Counted from the stretch's first letter, positions 16,130 through 23,911 are shown. The stretch is 64,000 nucleotides of DNA from JAIBJP01 sp035601195 (GCA_035601195.1 DATNOU010000046.1:59589-123588); one strand, 5' to 3'. Notes: a model not told the origin generated them from the letters alone. A program made the numbers and translations.

Positions 16130-16735
16130 ATGGCCAAGAAACCGTCTGAAGCGGCACTGCGCGCTCAGAAGGATGCGAAGCAGAAGAAGCTTCTCATCAT
16201 CCTGATCGTGCCCTTCATTGCGCTCCTCGCCTGGCAGGGGCCGAAGACGTTCAAGGCGCTCCAGGGCGGGTCGCCGCCGCCGCCGCCCACTTCGGCGGTC
16301 CCGGCCACCCCCACGACCTCCGTCCCCACCGGGACACCGATCCTTCCGGGAACCGGCTCGGATCAGGGCGGCGTCCTCCCGGACAGCGACCCGCAGCCCG
16401 ACCGGCTCGACGGCCAGCTCGTCTCCTTCAGCCGTTTTTCTGGCCGCGACCCGTTCGCGCCCGCGGGCCCCTCCAGCTCCGGCCAGTCGGCCGCGGGGGC
16501 GACGATCGAGGTGAACGGGACGTCGGAGGACGTCCGCGTCAGCGATTCGTTCCCGGCCAGCGATCCAACGTTCAAGCTCGTGTCGGTGACGGAGACGGCG
16601 GCCGTCATCGGCCTCGTCTCGGGCTCGTTCTCGAACGGGGACGACACGATCACGATCAACGTCGGCGAGACGCTCGTCCTCGCCGCGGACGACGGCACTC
16701 GCTACGCGATCAAGATCGTCAGCGTCGCGAGCTGA
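16130..16735 (+). CDS. PilP-like pilus assembly protein
   Basis: 201 residues starting directly after pilO. One membrane helix (KLLIILIVPFIALLAW), a Pro/Thr-rich linker and then FSRFSGRDPFAPAG, a GRDPF motif similar to the KDPF element of PilP. A small beta-rich C-terminal domain (FKLVSVTETAAVIGLVSG through GTRYAIKIVSV) resembles an HR domain. In diderms PilP joins the inner complex to the PilQ secretin; with no secretin here, its partner must be something else, perhaps the wall. Confidence 0.7.
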   Translation: MAKKPSEAALRAQKDAKQKKLLIILIVPFIALLAWQGPKTFKALQGGSPPPPPTSAVPATPTTSVPTGTPILPGTGSDQGGVLPDSDPQPDRLDGQLVSFSRFSGRDPFAPAGPSSSGQSAAGATIEVNGTSEDVRVSDSFPASDPTFKLVSVTETAAVIGLVSGSFSNGDDTITINVGETLVLAADDGTRYAIKIVSVAS

Positions 16736-16751
16736 CCCCCTAACCGCTTAG

Positions 16752-16834
16752 TAGCCCGCTCCTGAGACGTCGCTGGCAAGGGAGGCCCGCCCGAGGGGCG
16801 CTCTCAACGCGGACGCGTGCCCAGGAGCGGGCTA
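16752..16834. repeat. 13-bp inverted repeat enclosing a dispersed element
   Basis: TAGCCCGCTCCTG (16752-16764) is repeated as its exact complement at 16822-16834. The 57-base loop includes TCAACGCGGACGCGTGC (16804-16820), a partial copy of the dispersed GAACGCGGACGCG element. It lies between convergent genes and overlaps the last stop codon, so it could serve as a bidirectional terminator. Confidence 0.65.
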
Positions 16835-17641
16835 GACGCCCGTCGACTCGTCGAAGGAGGAGGTCAGGCGGGCCCAGCGACGATAGGGCGACGTGCTGTC
16901 GCGCACCACCACGGTTACGAGCTTGAGCAGCCGCCCCGTGGTGGATGCCGAGCTGATCTGCTTCCAGGTGATGTAGGTATCGACCCGGTACGAGCGGCCG
17001 TCGGCGCCGGCCGTGGTCTTCGTCGGGACGGAGTTCGTGCACGGCGCCGTTCCGCATTTCGTCACGTCCACGCGCTGGATCTGGACGACCGCGGCGCCGG
17101 CCGAGTGCGCCGTCGCGGTAGTCCCGAGGTAACCACGCCCCATGCTCGGCTGGCCCGTGATGTTCTCCCGCACCGTCCAGGTCGTCGTCCCGGCGCCCCC
17201 GCTGACGAGGATGAGCTCGCTGTCGATCTTGACGATGAAGGGCGCCGCCGAGGGAAAGCCGCTGGCAGACGCGACCGAAATGGTGAGCTGCGACGTGGTC
17301 ATCGCGCTCGCGAGGGTCGTTGTGGGCGCCGTGTCGGCCTTGTAGGCGCTGTCGCTCTTGTAGGTCGAGTCAGCCGCGGCGACGTCCGAGTTGGCCAGGC
17401 CGATGGAGTCGTACCGGACCGCCCTGAACTTCTCCATCTCGGAATCTGCGACGGCTGCGGCCGTCGTGATCGTGCTTGCGCGCCGGATCTGCACGATTCC
17501 GGCCTGGAAGACCGCGAAGACCGCGAAGATGCCGATCAGCATCACCGTCATCGACGCGAGGAGCTCGATCATGCCGAAGCCGTGCTCACGGCGAGCACGC
17601 GTGTCGAGGATGGTTTTGAGCCGCAACACCGCAAATGTCAT
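16832..17641 (-). CDS. PilV-like type IV prepilin
   Basis: About 270 residues. The class III signal is RREHG|FGMIELLASMTVMLIGIFA with Glu at +5. The helix continues as AVFQAGIVQIRRASTITTAAAVADSEMEKFRA, typical of PilV/GspI-like minor pilins. The ectodomain is Ser/Thr/Ala-rich with a Cys pair (KCGTAPC). The ATG at 17641 overlaps the promoter -10, so a leaderless start at GTG 17629 is possible; the mature protein is the same. Confidence 0.82.
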   Translation of the reverse strand: MTFAVLRLKTILDTRARREHGFGMIELLASMTVMLIGIFAVFAVFQAGIVQIRRASTITTAAAVADSEMEKFRAVRYDSIGLANSDVAAADSTYKSDSAYKADTAPTTTLASAMTTSQLTISVASASGFPSAAPFIVKIDSELILVSGGAGTTTWTVRENITGQPSMGRGYLGTTATAHSAGAAVVQIQRVDVTKCGTAPCTNSVPTKTTAGADGRSYRVDTYITWKQISSASTTGRLLKLVTVVVRDSTSPYRRWARLTSSFDESTGV

Positions 17642-17666
17642 CGGCACGGGCGCCTTTCCTCTCAAG
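17638..17666 (-). promoter_or_regulatory. Sigma-28-like promoter of pilV-like gene
   Basis: Minus-strand CTTGAG (17666-17661), exactly 15 bases, then GCCGATGA (17645-17638). A GTG start lies nine bases after the -10, the same distance as at pilD. Confidence 0.5.
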
Positions 17667-17679
17667 GCAGGGAGGAGGG

Positions 17680-18909
17680 ATGCCGATTCCACCGCTGGGT
17701 ATGGCGTCCTACGCATACACGGCGATCAATGCGTCGGGTCTCGAGCTCGACGGGGAGGTGAACGCGCCCGACGTGGGTGCGGCCCGCGAGGCACTGCGTC
17801 AGCGCGGTCTCGTCGCGCTCTCGCTCGATGAGCAAGCTGCGGCTTCGCAGGGTCTCGGGCTGGCGATCAAGAAAGTCAAGCCGAAGTCGCTCCAGGTCTT
17901 CTCCCGCCAGTTCGCGACCATGATCGAGGCGGGGCTGAACGTCGTCACCGCTCTCGTCATCCTCGAGGAGCAAACCGAGGACAAGAAGCTCGCGAAGGTC
18001 ATCACCGAGCTTCGCGCCGACGTCGAAGGCGGCCTCCTCCTCTCGGAGGCCATGGCACGCCACCCGCGCATCTTCTCGCGCCTCTTCATCTCGATGGTCG
18101 AGGCCGGCGAGGCTGCGGGAATCCTCGACGTCGTCCTGGACCGCGTCGCCTTTCAGATCGAGAAGGAGACGCGGATCAAGCGCCGGGTGAAGGGGGCGAT
18201 GATGTACCCGCTGATGGTCATGGGCTTCGCCACGCTCGTGCTAATCGGCATGCTCATGTTCCTCGTCCCGATCTTCGTGGACATCTTCGCCGAGCTGGGC
18301 GGTGACCTCCCGATGCTGACCCAGATCGTCGTGAACCTCTCGGACATCCTCCGGAACTACTACTTCATCGTCTTCCCGGTCATGGGGGCGATGATCTACG
18401 GCTTCTTCAGGTTGAAAAAGACCGATCGTGGACGCCGCGTCTGGGACGCATTCCGCATGCGAATTCCGTTCGGCGTGGGCGCGATCGTGGTCAAGGTCGG
18501 AATGGCGCGGTTCTCGCGCACGCTCTCGACGCTCGTCGCCGCGGGCGTGGACATCATCCGCTCGCTCGAGATCACCGGTTCGACGGCCGGGAACAGTCTG
18601 ATCGAGGATGCGACCGCGGTCGTGCGCGAGCGCGTGCACCAGGGTGTTCCCATCGCTGTCCCGCTCGAGGACGAGAAGATCTTCCCGCCGATGGTCTCCC
18701 AGATGGTGCGCGTCGGCGAGGAGACCGGCGAGCTGGAGAAGATGCTGGCGAAGATCGCCGACTTCTACGAGGACGAGGTCGACAGCTCCATCGCCACGCT
18801 CACCTCCGTCATCGAGCCGCTGATGATGATCGGAGTCGGGATGGTCGTGGGCGTGATCATCATCTCGATGTACATGCCCATGTTCAAACTGCTGACGCTG
18901 ATCCAGTAG
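17680..18909 (+). CDS. pilC: Type IV pilus platform protein PilC
   Basis: 409 residues of the GspF/PilC family, the inner membrane platform on which PilB and PilT act. Two repeated GspF domains are visible (about 75-200 and 280-400), each with SRQFATMIEAGLNVVTAL or SRTLSTLVAAGVDIIRSL and a following GEAAGILDVVLDRVA or GEETGELEKMLAKIA motif. Three membrane segments are clear (ALVLIGMLMFLVPIFV-like, YYFIVFPVMGAMIYGF, MMIGVGMVVGVIIISMYMPMF). GGAGG lies four bases before the chosen ATG; an ATG at 17701 is an alternative. Confidence 0.93.
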   Translation: MPIPPLGMASYAYTAINASGLELDGEVNAPDVGAAREALRQRGLVALSLDEQAAASQGLGLAIKKVKPKSLQVFSRQFATMIEAGLNVVTALVILEEQTEDKKLAKVITELRADVEGGLLLSEAMARHPRIFSRLFISMVEAGEAAGILDVVLDRVAFQIEKETRIKRRVKGAMMYPLMVMGFATLVLIGMLMFLVPIFVDIFAELGGDLPMLTQIVVNLSDILRNYYFIVFPVMGAMIYGFFRLKKTDRGRRVWDAFRMRIPFGVGAIVVKVGMARFSRTLSTLVAAGVDIIRSLEITGSTAGNSLIEDATAVVRERVHQGVPIAVPLEDEKIFPPMVSQMVRVGEETGELEKMLAKIADFYEDEVDSSIATLTSVIEPLMMIGVGMVVGVIIISMYMPMFKLLTLIQ

Positions 18910-19028
18910 GGACATGCGCAAGCGCCTAGGAGGGTTTGGCGGAACGTCACTCGTCGCCGGGACGCGCTGGTCGTTCCGAGGCAAGGACGCAGGGAGCCCT
19001 CGTATCGAATCTAGATACGGGGCGACCC

Positions 19029-19051
19029 GTCATTTTGAACGCGGATGCGTT
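19029..19051 (+). repeat. GTCATTCTGAACGCG dispersed element, copy 2
   Basis: GTCATTTTGAACGCGGATGC followed by GTT, in the 175-base gap after pilC. The gap also has a GTATC/GATAC stem at about 18999-19018. An imperfect inverted repeat (about 17 of 20) links 18926-18944 with 19088-19107, as if the gap were one small mobile-like unit. Confidence 0.5.
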
Positions 19052-19084
19052 GGGGCGAGCGGCGCGCCTCCGGCGGCATAGACG

Positions 19085-20068
19085 ATGTTTCGCCGAGCCC
19101 TCCTAAGGCTCCTCGCCTGGCTCGTCCCGCTCGGCGCCTCCGCGCTCGTGGCGGCGTTCGGGACGCGTGACCCAGCCGACTTGCCGTACTTCGCGCACGC
19201 CGCGCGGACGCTGTTTTCCTCGCGGTGGGCCGACACCTTCGCCGACCCCTCGTTGCAAGTTGGGCCGCTTCAACTCGTCCTCGTCGGAATTTGCGACCGC
19301 ATCGGCGGGCTCGGCTTCCTGGCCTACGCCGTCGAGATCGCGCTCGCCGCGTTCATCGTCTTCGTCGTCGGGCGGCTCCTGCGGGGCCGTCCTCACCGCG
19401 TCGCCTTCCAGACGCTTGCCGGGTTGGCGGCCGTCATGCTCGGCGTCACCGCCGACGCGTACAGCTATGGGCATCCGGCCCAGGTCGCCGTTCCCCTCAT
19501 GTGGGTGCTGGCCGCCCTCGACGCCCGCGAGGGGCGGACGCTCCGGAGCGGAGCCTTGCTGGGGCTCTCCGCGGGGCTGGAGCTGTGGGGAGTGCTCGGC
19601 GCGCCAGTCCTGCTCCTCGCCCCGGTTTTCCGTCGTGTCCGCGGCGGCCTCGCCGCGCAGGTGGCCGTGATCGGCGCGCTCTACCTCCCGTTCGTGCTCG
19701 GAGGCGACTTCCGCATGTTCGACTACCGCTGGAAGGTCGAAAGTTGGACGCTCGTCCGCTTGCTCGTCCCGGCCGGAAGCGACTTCCCGTGGGGCCTGCG
19801 TCTGCTCCAAGGAGCGGTTGCTCTCATTGTCGGCTGCGCGGTCGCGCTCGTCCTGCGGCGCACGGAGCGCGCCCTCTGGGCCGTCCCGTTCGGGATCGTT
19901 GCCACGCGTGTCCTGCTCGACCCGACCCTCTATTCCTGGTACTGGCTGGGGTTGGAGACGCTCGCGCTCGTGGCCGCGGTCGAACTCGCGACCAGCATTC
20001 CGACCCGCTGGCGGTTGCAGCGTCACGCGACAGCGCCGGCCGCGGCGTCTACCCTCCGGAGGGGATGA
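19085..20068 (+). CDS. Polytopic membrane protein (GT-C/DUF2029-like)
   Basis: 327 residues with about eight hydrophobic helices. An early acidic motif, GTRDPADLPYFAHAARTLFS, occurs just after the first helix, where GT-C glycosyltransferases carry their catalytic acidic residue. A late YSWYWLGLETLALVAAV segment resembles mannosyltransferase-like GT87 proteins. No specific family is certain. The stop overlaps the start of the broken cupin. Confidence 0.5.
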   Translation: MFRRALLRLLAWLVPLGASALVAAFGTRDPADLPYFAHAARTLFSSRWADTFADPSLQVGPLQLVLVGICDRIGGLGFLAYAVEIALAAFIVFVVGRLLRGRPHRVAFQTLAGLAAVMLGVTADAYSYGHPAQVAVPLMWVLAALDAREGRTLRSGALLGLSAGLELWGVLGAPVLLLAPVFRRVRGGLAAQVAVIGALYLPFVLGGDFRMFDYRWKVESWTLVRLLVPAGSDFPWGLRLLQGAVALIVGCAVALVLRRTERALWAVPFGIVATRVLLDPTLYSWYWLGLETLALVAAVELATSIPTRWRLQRHATAPAAASTLRRG

Positions 20069-20381
20069 GGGACGGACCGTTCTCGGGCTTCGGCTTCGGC
20101 GATGTCGGGGAGAGGCTCGGCCCAGGCGGATACGAGGTGGTCTACGAGACCGATCGCCTGCAGGTAGGCATATACGTCCTCGCAGCGCCGGAGCCCGACA
20201 CGCAGCAACCGCACGAGTGGGACGAGCTCTACTTCGTGCTGGGGGGCAGGGGGACGCTTGGCGTAGAGGGCAGAAGCACCCGCTCGAGGAGGGGGCGGCA
20301 GCCTTCGTCGCCGCCCACGCGGCGCACCGCTTCGAGGGCCACGAGCGGATCGTCCTGCTCGTCGTCTTCGACAAGACGTAG
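20065..20381 (+). pseudogene. Cupin-domain protein, frameshifted
   Basis: From the ATG at 20065 the frame gives a cupin start, HEWDELYFVLGGRGTLGVEG, then leaves the fold. The second half of the cupin, PLEEGAAAFVAAHAAHRFEG followed by HERIVLLVVFDKT, is intact in another frame and ends at 20381. The frame change lies between about 20265 and 20285. A one-base indel would rejoin them. It may be a true pseudogene or an assembly error; the good conservation of both halves favours a recent event or error. Confidence 0.7.
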
Positions 20382-20400
20382 GGCGGGCCATACCCCGCCC
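20381..20400. repeat. GGGCGGGGCATGCCCCGCCC palindrome, copy 1 (imperfect)
   Basis: GGGCGGGCCATACCCCGCCC, preceded by GTA so that the cupin stop codon TAG forms part of the repeat. Confidence 0.6.
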
Positions 20401-20415
20401 GGCCTGCTAGTCTCT

Positions 20416-20425
20416 TACATATGTA
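20416..20425. promoter_or_regulatory. Putative PadR operator
   Basis: TACATATGTA, a perfect palindrome of the ATGT/ACAT type known for PadR repressors, just 18 bases before the PadR start and overlapping a TTGACTTATA promoter-like stretch. It implies autorepression. Confidence 0.55.
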
Positions 20426-20443
20426 TTTGACTTATAGCCGCCC

Positions 20444-20845
20444 GTGAGGAGCCGTCACGGTCATCGCGGGCGCACCCGCGCCTTCGTCCGCCCGGGGCAC
20501 TGGGCAGTACGGGCTCGTGTCGAGAGGTTCGTCGAGCCCTCTCTCCTCTTGCTCCTCCGCGAGCGTCCGATGCACGGGTACGAGCTGATCGAGCGCCTCC
20601 CGGAGATCGCAGGTTCGGAGACCCACGTGGATGTGGGCAACCTCTACCGCGTTCTACGGGCCCTCGAGGAGGAGGGCATCGTCGCCTCGGAGTGGAGCGC
20701 CGACCTGCCCGGCCCGGCCAAGCGCACCTACGAGCTCACCGACTCAGGTCGCCGCCTGTTGGACCGTTGGGCAGACGCTCTGCGGGACGCGCAGGGGGTC
20801 CTCTCCGGGTTTCTCGAGCGTTACGAGCAGGGCGAAGGGAGGTGA
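20444..20845 (+). CDS. PadR family transcriptional regulator
   Basis: 133 residues with a winged helix: LLLLLRERPMHGYELIERLP (helices 1-2), VDVGNLYRVLRALEEEGIVA (recognition helix, where the family has GTLYR/GxLYR) and KRTYELTDSGRRLLDRW (wing). The C-terminal helix is short, as in subfamily 1. The GTG start keeps the family-like lead RTRAFVRPGHWAVR. It probably represses its own operon and is released by an unknown signal. Confidence 0.88.
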   Translation: MRSRHGHRGRTRAFVRPGHWAVRARVERFVEPSLLLLLRERPMHGYELIERLPEIAGSETHVDVGNLYRVLRALEEEGIVASEWSADLPGPAKRTYELTDSGRRLLDRWADALRDAQGVLSGFLERYEQGEGR

Positions 20846-20847
20846 AC

Positions 20848-21033
20848 ATGCATCGCCGCCATGGATACCGGCACGGCTGCGGACCGGGCTTCGGCCGCCG
20901 ACGTGTGCCCGATCGTGAGGAATGGCTCCGCCATCTCGAGGAGTACCAGAAGGATCTCGAGCAGGAGGTGGCCGACGTGGCCGACCTCGTCCGCCGTCTC
21001 AAGGAGGAGAAGAAGGAGACCGCCGAGGTCTAG
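20848..21033 (+). CDS. Small His/Gly-rich coiled-coil protein
   Basis: 61 residues with a strong ribosome binding site (GGGAGGTGAAC). The N-terminus is His/Arg/Gly-rich (MHRRHGYRHGCGPGFGRRR) with one Cys, which could bind metal. The rest is a charged coiled coil (REEWLRHLEEYQKDLEQEV to LKEEKKETAEV). It follows padR by two bases and is likely co-regulated. Small proteins of this build often follow PadR genes, but no function is assigned. Confidence 0.7.
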   Translation: MHRRHGYRHGCGPGFGRRRVPDREEWLRHLEEYQKDLEQEVADVADLVRRLKEEKKETAEV

Positions 21034-21038
21034 AGCTC

Positions 21039-22187
21039 TTAGGGAGTTGCCTCGGCGAGCCGCGCTTGCAGCCGGCCGAAGCCATACGGGATCCACCAGG
21101 CGGCCAGGCCGGCTGCGAGCGCCCACAGAAGATTGAGCTCGAAGCCGATTCCCCCGACGAGGAGGGCGAGCGCCCAGTCGCGTGCCCCCTGCAGGTCGCG
21201 GAGGAGAGTGATGTGGAGGACTCCTGCCGTCGCGAGCAAGCCTGCCAGGACGGGCAGGGGAAAGGCGGGCAGGACGCCCGCCAGCCCGGCCCCGACGGCG
21301 ACCGCGAGAAAGAGGAGTGCAATGCCCATGACGAGCGGCGCAGCTCCTGTGCGAGCCCCGAACTTGTAGTGAGCGGTCATCCCGCCGGCGCCGTGGCATA
21401 CCGGCATGCCGGAGACGGCTCCCGCGAGGAGATTGGCCGTGCCGAAGGACGTCGCGAGTCTCCCCGGGCGGACCCGCTCTCCCTCCTCGCCGAAGTACAC
21501 GCGCGCAGCGTCCGCGGTCGCGAGGCAGGAGTTGGCGAACGACAGCGGCGCTTGCGGCAGCACAAGGACCGTCAGCGCTGTCAGGAGGACGCCTCCGTCG
21601 AGTGACGGCAGGGTCAGCGCCGACGGTCCCAGCTCGAGTTCCCCGCCCGCCAGCACCAGCGCCACCACCACGCCGGTTCCAACGAGTGCGATGGAGATCG
21701 CATACCGGCGAAGCGTGAGGGCGAGCACGAGCGCGAGGACGCCCAGGGGGAGAGCCCACCGAACGTCGAGCGCGTGGGCGGCGAAGGACTTCGGCGGATC
21801 GGTCACCAGCCCCCAGGAGATCTTCAAGAAGAGAAGCCCGACGGTCAGCTGGACACCGCGCACGAGCGCGCGCGGAAAGGCCCGGGCCAGAACGTCGAGG
21901 ATCCCGAGCCTTCCGGCGAGCAGGAAGATTGCGCCCATGAGCAGGGCGCCGGCGGCGATCTCGTCGGAGCCGAGGCCCTTGGCGATCGCGATGGCGCCGA
22001 AGGCCTTCAGCGGCTGGACCGGGACCGGCAACCGGTAGACGAGCGCGGCCGTCACATAGAGGAGCCCGGCAGGAACGAGTACGGCGGTGGCAGAGAGGCC
22101 GTTCGAGACGATCAGCGCCACCGCGATCGGGACGAAGACTCCTAGGTCCGCGACGGCGCCCGCGAACTCCCGTCGATCGAATCTCAC
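21039..22187 (-). CDS. MOT1/SulP-like molybdate or sulfate transporter
   Basis: 382 residues from the GTG at 22187, with about ten membrane helices. The motifs FAGAVADLGVFVPIAVALI, YRLPVPVQPLKAFGAIAIAK and GMPVCHGAGGMTAHYKFGAR match the MOT1 family of molybdate transporters, relatives of SulP sulfate permeases. The gene is divergent from the sulfur enzyme at 22205 with only 17 bases between the start codons, which fits a sulfur oxyanion substrate but does not prove it. Confidence 0.8.
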   Translation of the reverse strand: MRFDRREFAGAVADLGVFVPIAVALIVSNGLSATAVLVPAGLLYVTAALVYRLPVPVQPLKAFGAIAIAKGLGSDEIAAGALLMGAIFLLAGRLGILDVLARAFPRALVRGVQLTVGLLFLKISWGLVTDPPKSFAAHALDVRWALPLGVLALVLALTLRRYAISIALVGTGVVVALVLAGGELELGPSALTLPSLDGGVLLTALTVLVLPQAPLSFANSCLATADAARVYFGEEGERVRPGRLATSFGTANLLAGAVSGMPVCHGAGGMTAHYKFGARTGAAPLVMGIALLFLAVAVGAGLAGVLPAFPLPVLAGLLATAGVLHITLLRDLQGARDWALALLVGGIGFELNLLWALAAGLAAWWIPYGFGRLQARLAEATP

Positions 22188-22204
22188 CGGCCTATCATTA
22201 CCCG

Positions 22205-23590
22205 ATGTTTTTTCGTCAGGTTCTGCACGAGGACCTCGGCTGCGCCTCATATGTCGTCGCGGACGCCGGGGAAGCGGCCGTGATCGACCCGAAGTGGGAG
22301 ATCGACGACTACCTCGCGCTTGCCGACGAGCATGGGTTCGAATTCCGGCACATCCTGGAGACCCACAACCACGCTGACCACGTGTCCGGCAAGGGCCGCC
22401 TCGCGAAGGCAACGGGGGCAGCCATCTACGTCCCTGCGAAAGCGGATGTCGCCTTCGACCACGTCCCGCTGAACGACGGCGATACGGTCGCCGTCGGCCA
22501 GATCACGATCACCGCGCTGACGACCCCGGGCCACAGGCCGGAGCACACCGCCTACCTGATCGCCGATGCGAGCCGCGGCGAGGAGCCCTGGCTCGTCGTC
22601 ACCGGGGATTCGCTCTTCGTCGGTGACCTCGCACGGCCCGACCTGGCGGTCGAGCCCGAGGAAGGCGCCCGGGAGCTCCATGCGTCGATGAGTCGCCTGC
22701 TCGAGCTCGACGATTTCGCGGAGGCCTGGCCGGGCCACATCGGAGGCTCCCTCTGTGGCGGCGCCGGAATGAGCGAGAAGCCGGGGACGACGATCGGCTT
22801 CGAGCGCCGCTTCAACAGGCTGCTCAACCTCGGAGACGAGGACGCCTTCGTCCGAGAGCTGACCGGACACCTCGCTCCCCAACCGCCCAATTTCAAGCGG
22901 ATCGTCGAGCTCAACCGTGGGCCTCTGCTCAGCGAAGCGAGCGCCCTCGAGCCTCTCGCGCCCGCGCGCGTGAAACAGCTAATGGAGGCAGGTGCAACGC
23001 TGCTCGACGGACGTGCGCCGCGGGAGTTCGACGGAGTTCACATTCCGCGCTCCATCAACGTGACGATGACGCGCTCGGCCGTCGGCACCCGAGCCGCGTG
23101 GATCGTCGATCCCGAGAGCGAGGTCGTCGTCACGGCCGGGACCGACGACGCGGCTAGGCATACGGCTCGGCTCCTGGAAGCGGTCGGCTTCCGGAGACTG
23201 CCCGGGATCCTCGCCGGCGGCGTCGCCGCGTGGCAGGAGGCGGGCCTGGAAACAGCCTCCACTCCGGCCATCGACGTCCACCAGCTGGCCGAGCGGATCC
23301 GGCGCGAAGATGTGTCCCTCCTCGACGTGCGCGAGGACGACGAGTGGGAGGAGGGCCACGTGGAGGGCTCCGTGCACGTCCCGTACCACGATCTTCGGGG
23401 TAAGGTCCCGGCGAGGCTGTGTCATTCTGAACGCGGACGCGTGCTTGCGGTCGCGTGCTCGGTCGGAAACCGGAGCTCGATCGCGGCCTCGCTCCTCAAG
23501 CGCGCGGGAGTCGAGGACGTCATCCACGTTGCCGACGGAGGTGTCGCCGACCTGGAGGAGGAGGGAATCCCTCTCGTGGAAGGGAAGTAA
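22205..23590 (+). CDS. Metallo-beta-lactamase fold / rhodanese fusion (persulfide dioxygenase-like)
   Basis: 461 residues. The N-terminal MBL domain (1-240) has the metal motif THNHADHVSGKG and GHRPEHTAYL, VTGDSLFVGDLARPDL and WPGHIGGSLCG, as in ETHE1-like persulfide dioxygenases, which oxidise glutathione or other persulfides. Two rhodanese domains follow. The first (about 255-355) lacks the catalytic Cys (VVVTAGTDDAAR). The second (about 360-460) has CSVGNRSS. A 23-base dispersed element sits inside the second rhodanese domain (encoding CHSERGRV). It is divergent from the MOT1-like transporter. Confidence 0.85.
   Translation: MFFRQVLHEDLGCASYVVADAGEAAVIDPKWEIDDYLALADEHGFEFRHILETHNHADHVSGKGRLAKATGAAIYVPAKADVAFDHVPLNDGDTVAVGQITITALTTPGHRPEHTAYLIADASRGEEPWLVVTGDSLFVGDLARPDLAVEPEEGARELHASMSRLLELDDFAEAWPGHIGGSLCGGAGMSEKPGTTIGFERRFNRLLNLGDEDAFVRELTGHLAPQPPNFKRIVELNRGPLLSEASALEPLAPARVKQLMEAGATLLDGRAPREFDGVHIPRSINVTMTRSAVGTRAAWIVDPESEVVVTAGTDDAARHTARLLEAVGFRRLPGILAGGVAAWQEAGLETASTPAIDVHQLAERIRREDVSLLDVREDDEWEEGHVEGSVHVPYHDLRGKVPARLCHSERGRVLAVACSVGNRSSIAASLLKRAGVEDVIHVADGGVADLEEEGIPLVEGK
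23421..23444 (+). repeat. GTCATTCTGAACGCG dispersed element, copy 3, inside a gene
   Basis: GTCATTCTGAACGCGGACGC followed by GTGC lies in frame within the rhodanese gene and adds roughly eight residues just before the catalytic loop strand. Confidence 0.6.
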
Positions 23591-23607
23591 GAGGAGAAAG
23601 AAACGGC

Positions 23608-23617
23608 GCCCTTGCTA
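23608..23617 (+). promoter_or_regulatory. Extended -10 element of tRNA-Met/rpmG
   Basis: CCTTGCTACACT: TGC plus TACACT, an extended -10 shared with rpoB, rpsL and rpmJ leaders. No convincing -35 is seen at 17-18 bases. Confidence 0.4.
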
Positions 23618-23633
23618 CACTCCGACCGCGCGC

Positions 23634-23707
23634 GGCGGCGTAGCTCAGTTGGTTAGAGCAGCGGAATCATAATCCGCGTGTCGGAGGTTCGAGTCCTCCC
23701 GCCGCTA
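23634..23707 (+). tRNA. tRNA-Met (CAT), elongator type
   Basis: A 74-base cloverleaf. The acceptor GGCGGCG pairs with CGCCGCT (first pair G-U), the D arm is GCTCAGTTGGTTAGAGC, the anticodon stem GCGGA/TCCGC holds loop ATCATAA (anticodon CAT), and the T arm is GGAGG-TTCGAGT-CCTCC. The shape resembles elongator tRNA-Met rather than initiator. A tRNA-Ile with modified CAT cannot be excluded. CCA is not encoded. Confidence 0.92.
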
Positions 23708-23747
23708 CCTTCAGGCGTCCTCAACGGGTAAGTAAAGGAAAAAGAAG

Positions 23748-23909
23748 TTGGCTACCGGAGTACGAGTTGCAATCACGCTTGCGTGCACGGAGTGCAAGCG
23801 GCGGAACTATCAGACACAGAAGTCGAAGCGGAACACGCCCGATCGTTTCGAGACGACGAAGTACTGCCGCTGGTGCGGTTCGCACACACTCCATCGGGAG
23901 ACCAGGTAG
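23748..23909 (+). CDS. rpmG: 50S ribosomal protein L33
   Basis: 53 residues from a TTG start with AAAGGA upstream. The zinc-ribbon knuckles are LACTECKRRNYQT and YCRWCGSHTLHRE, the Cys-containing (C+) form of L33. The gene sits between tRNA-Met and secE, its usual bacterial location. Confidence 0.93.
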   Translation: MATGVRVAITLACTECKRRNYQTQKSKRNTPDRFETTKYCRWCGSHTLHRETR

Positions 23910-23911
23910 CA

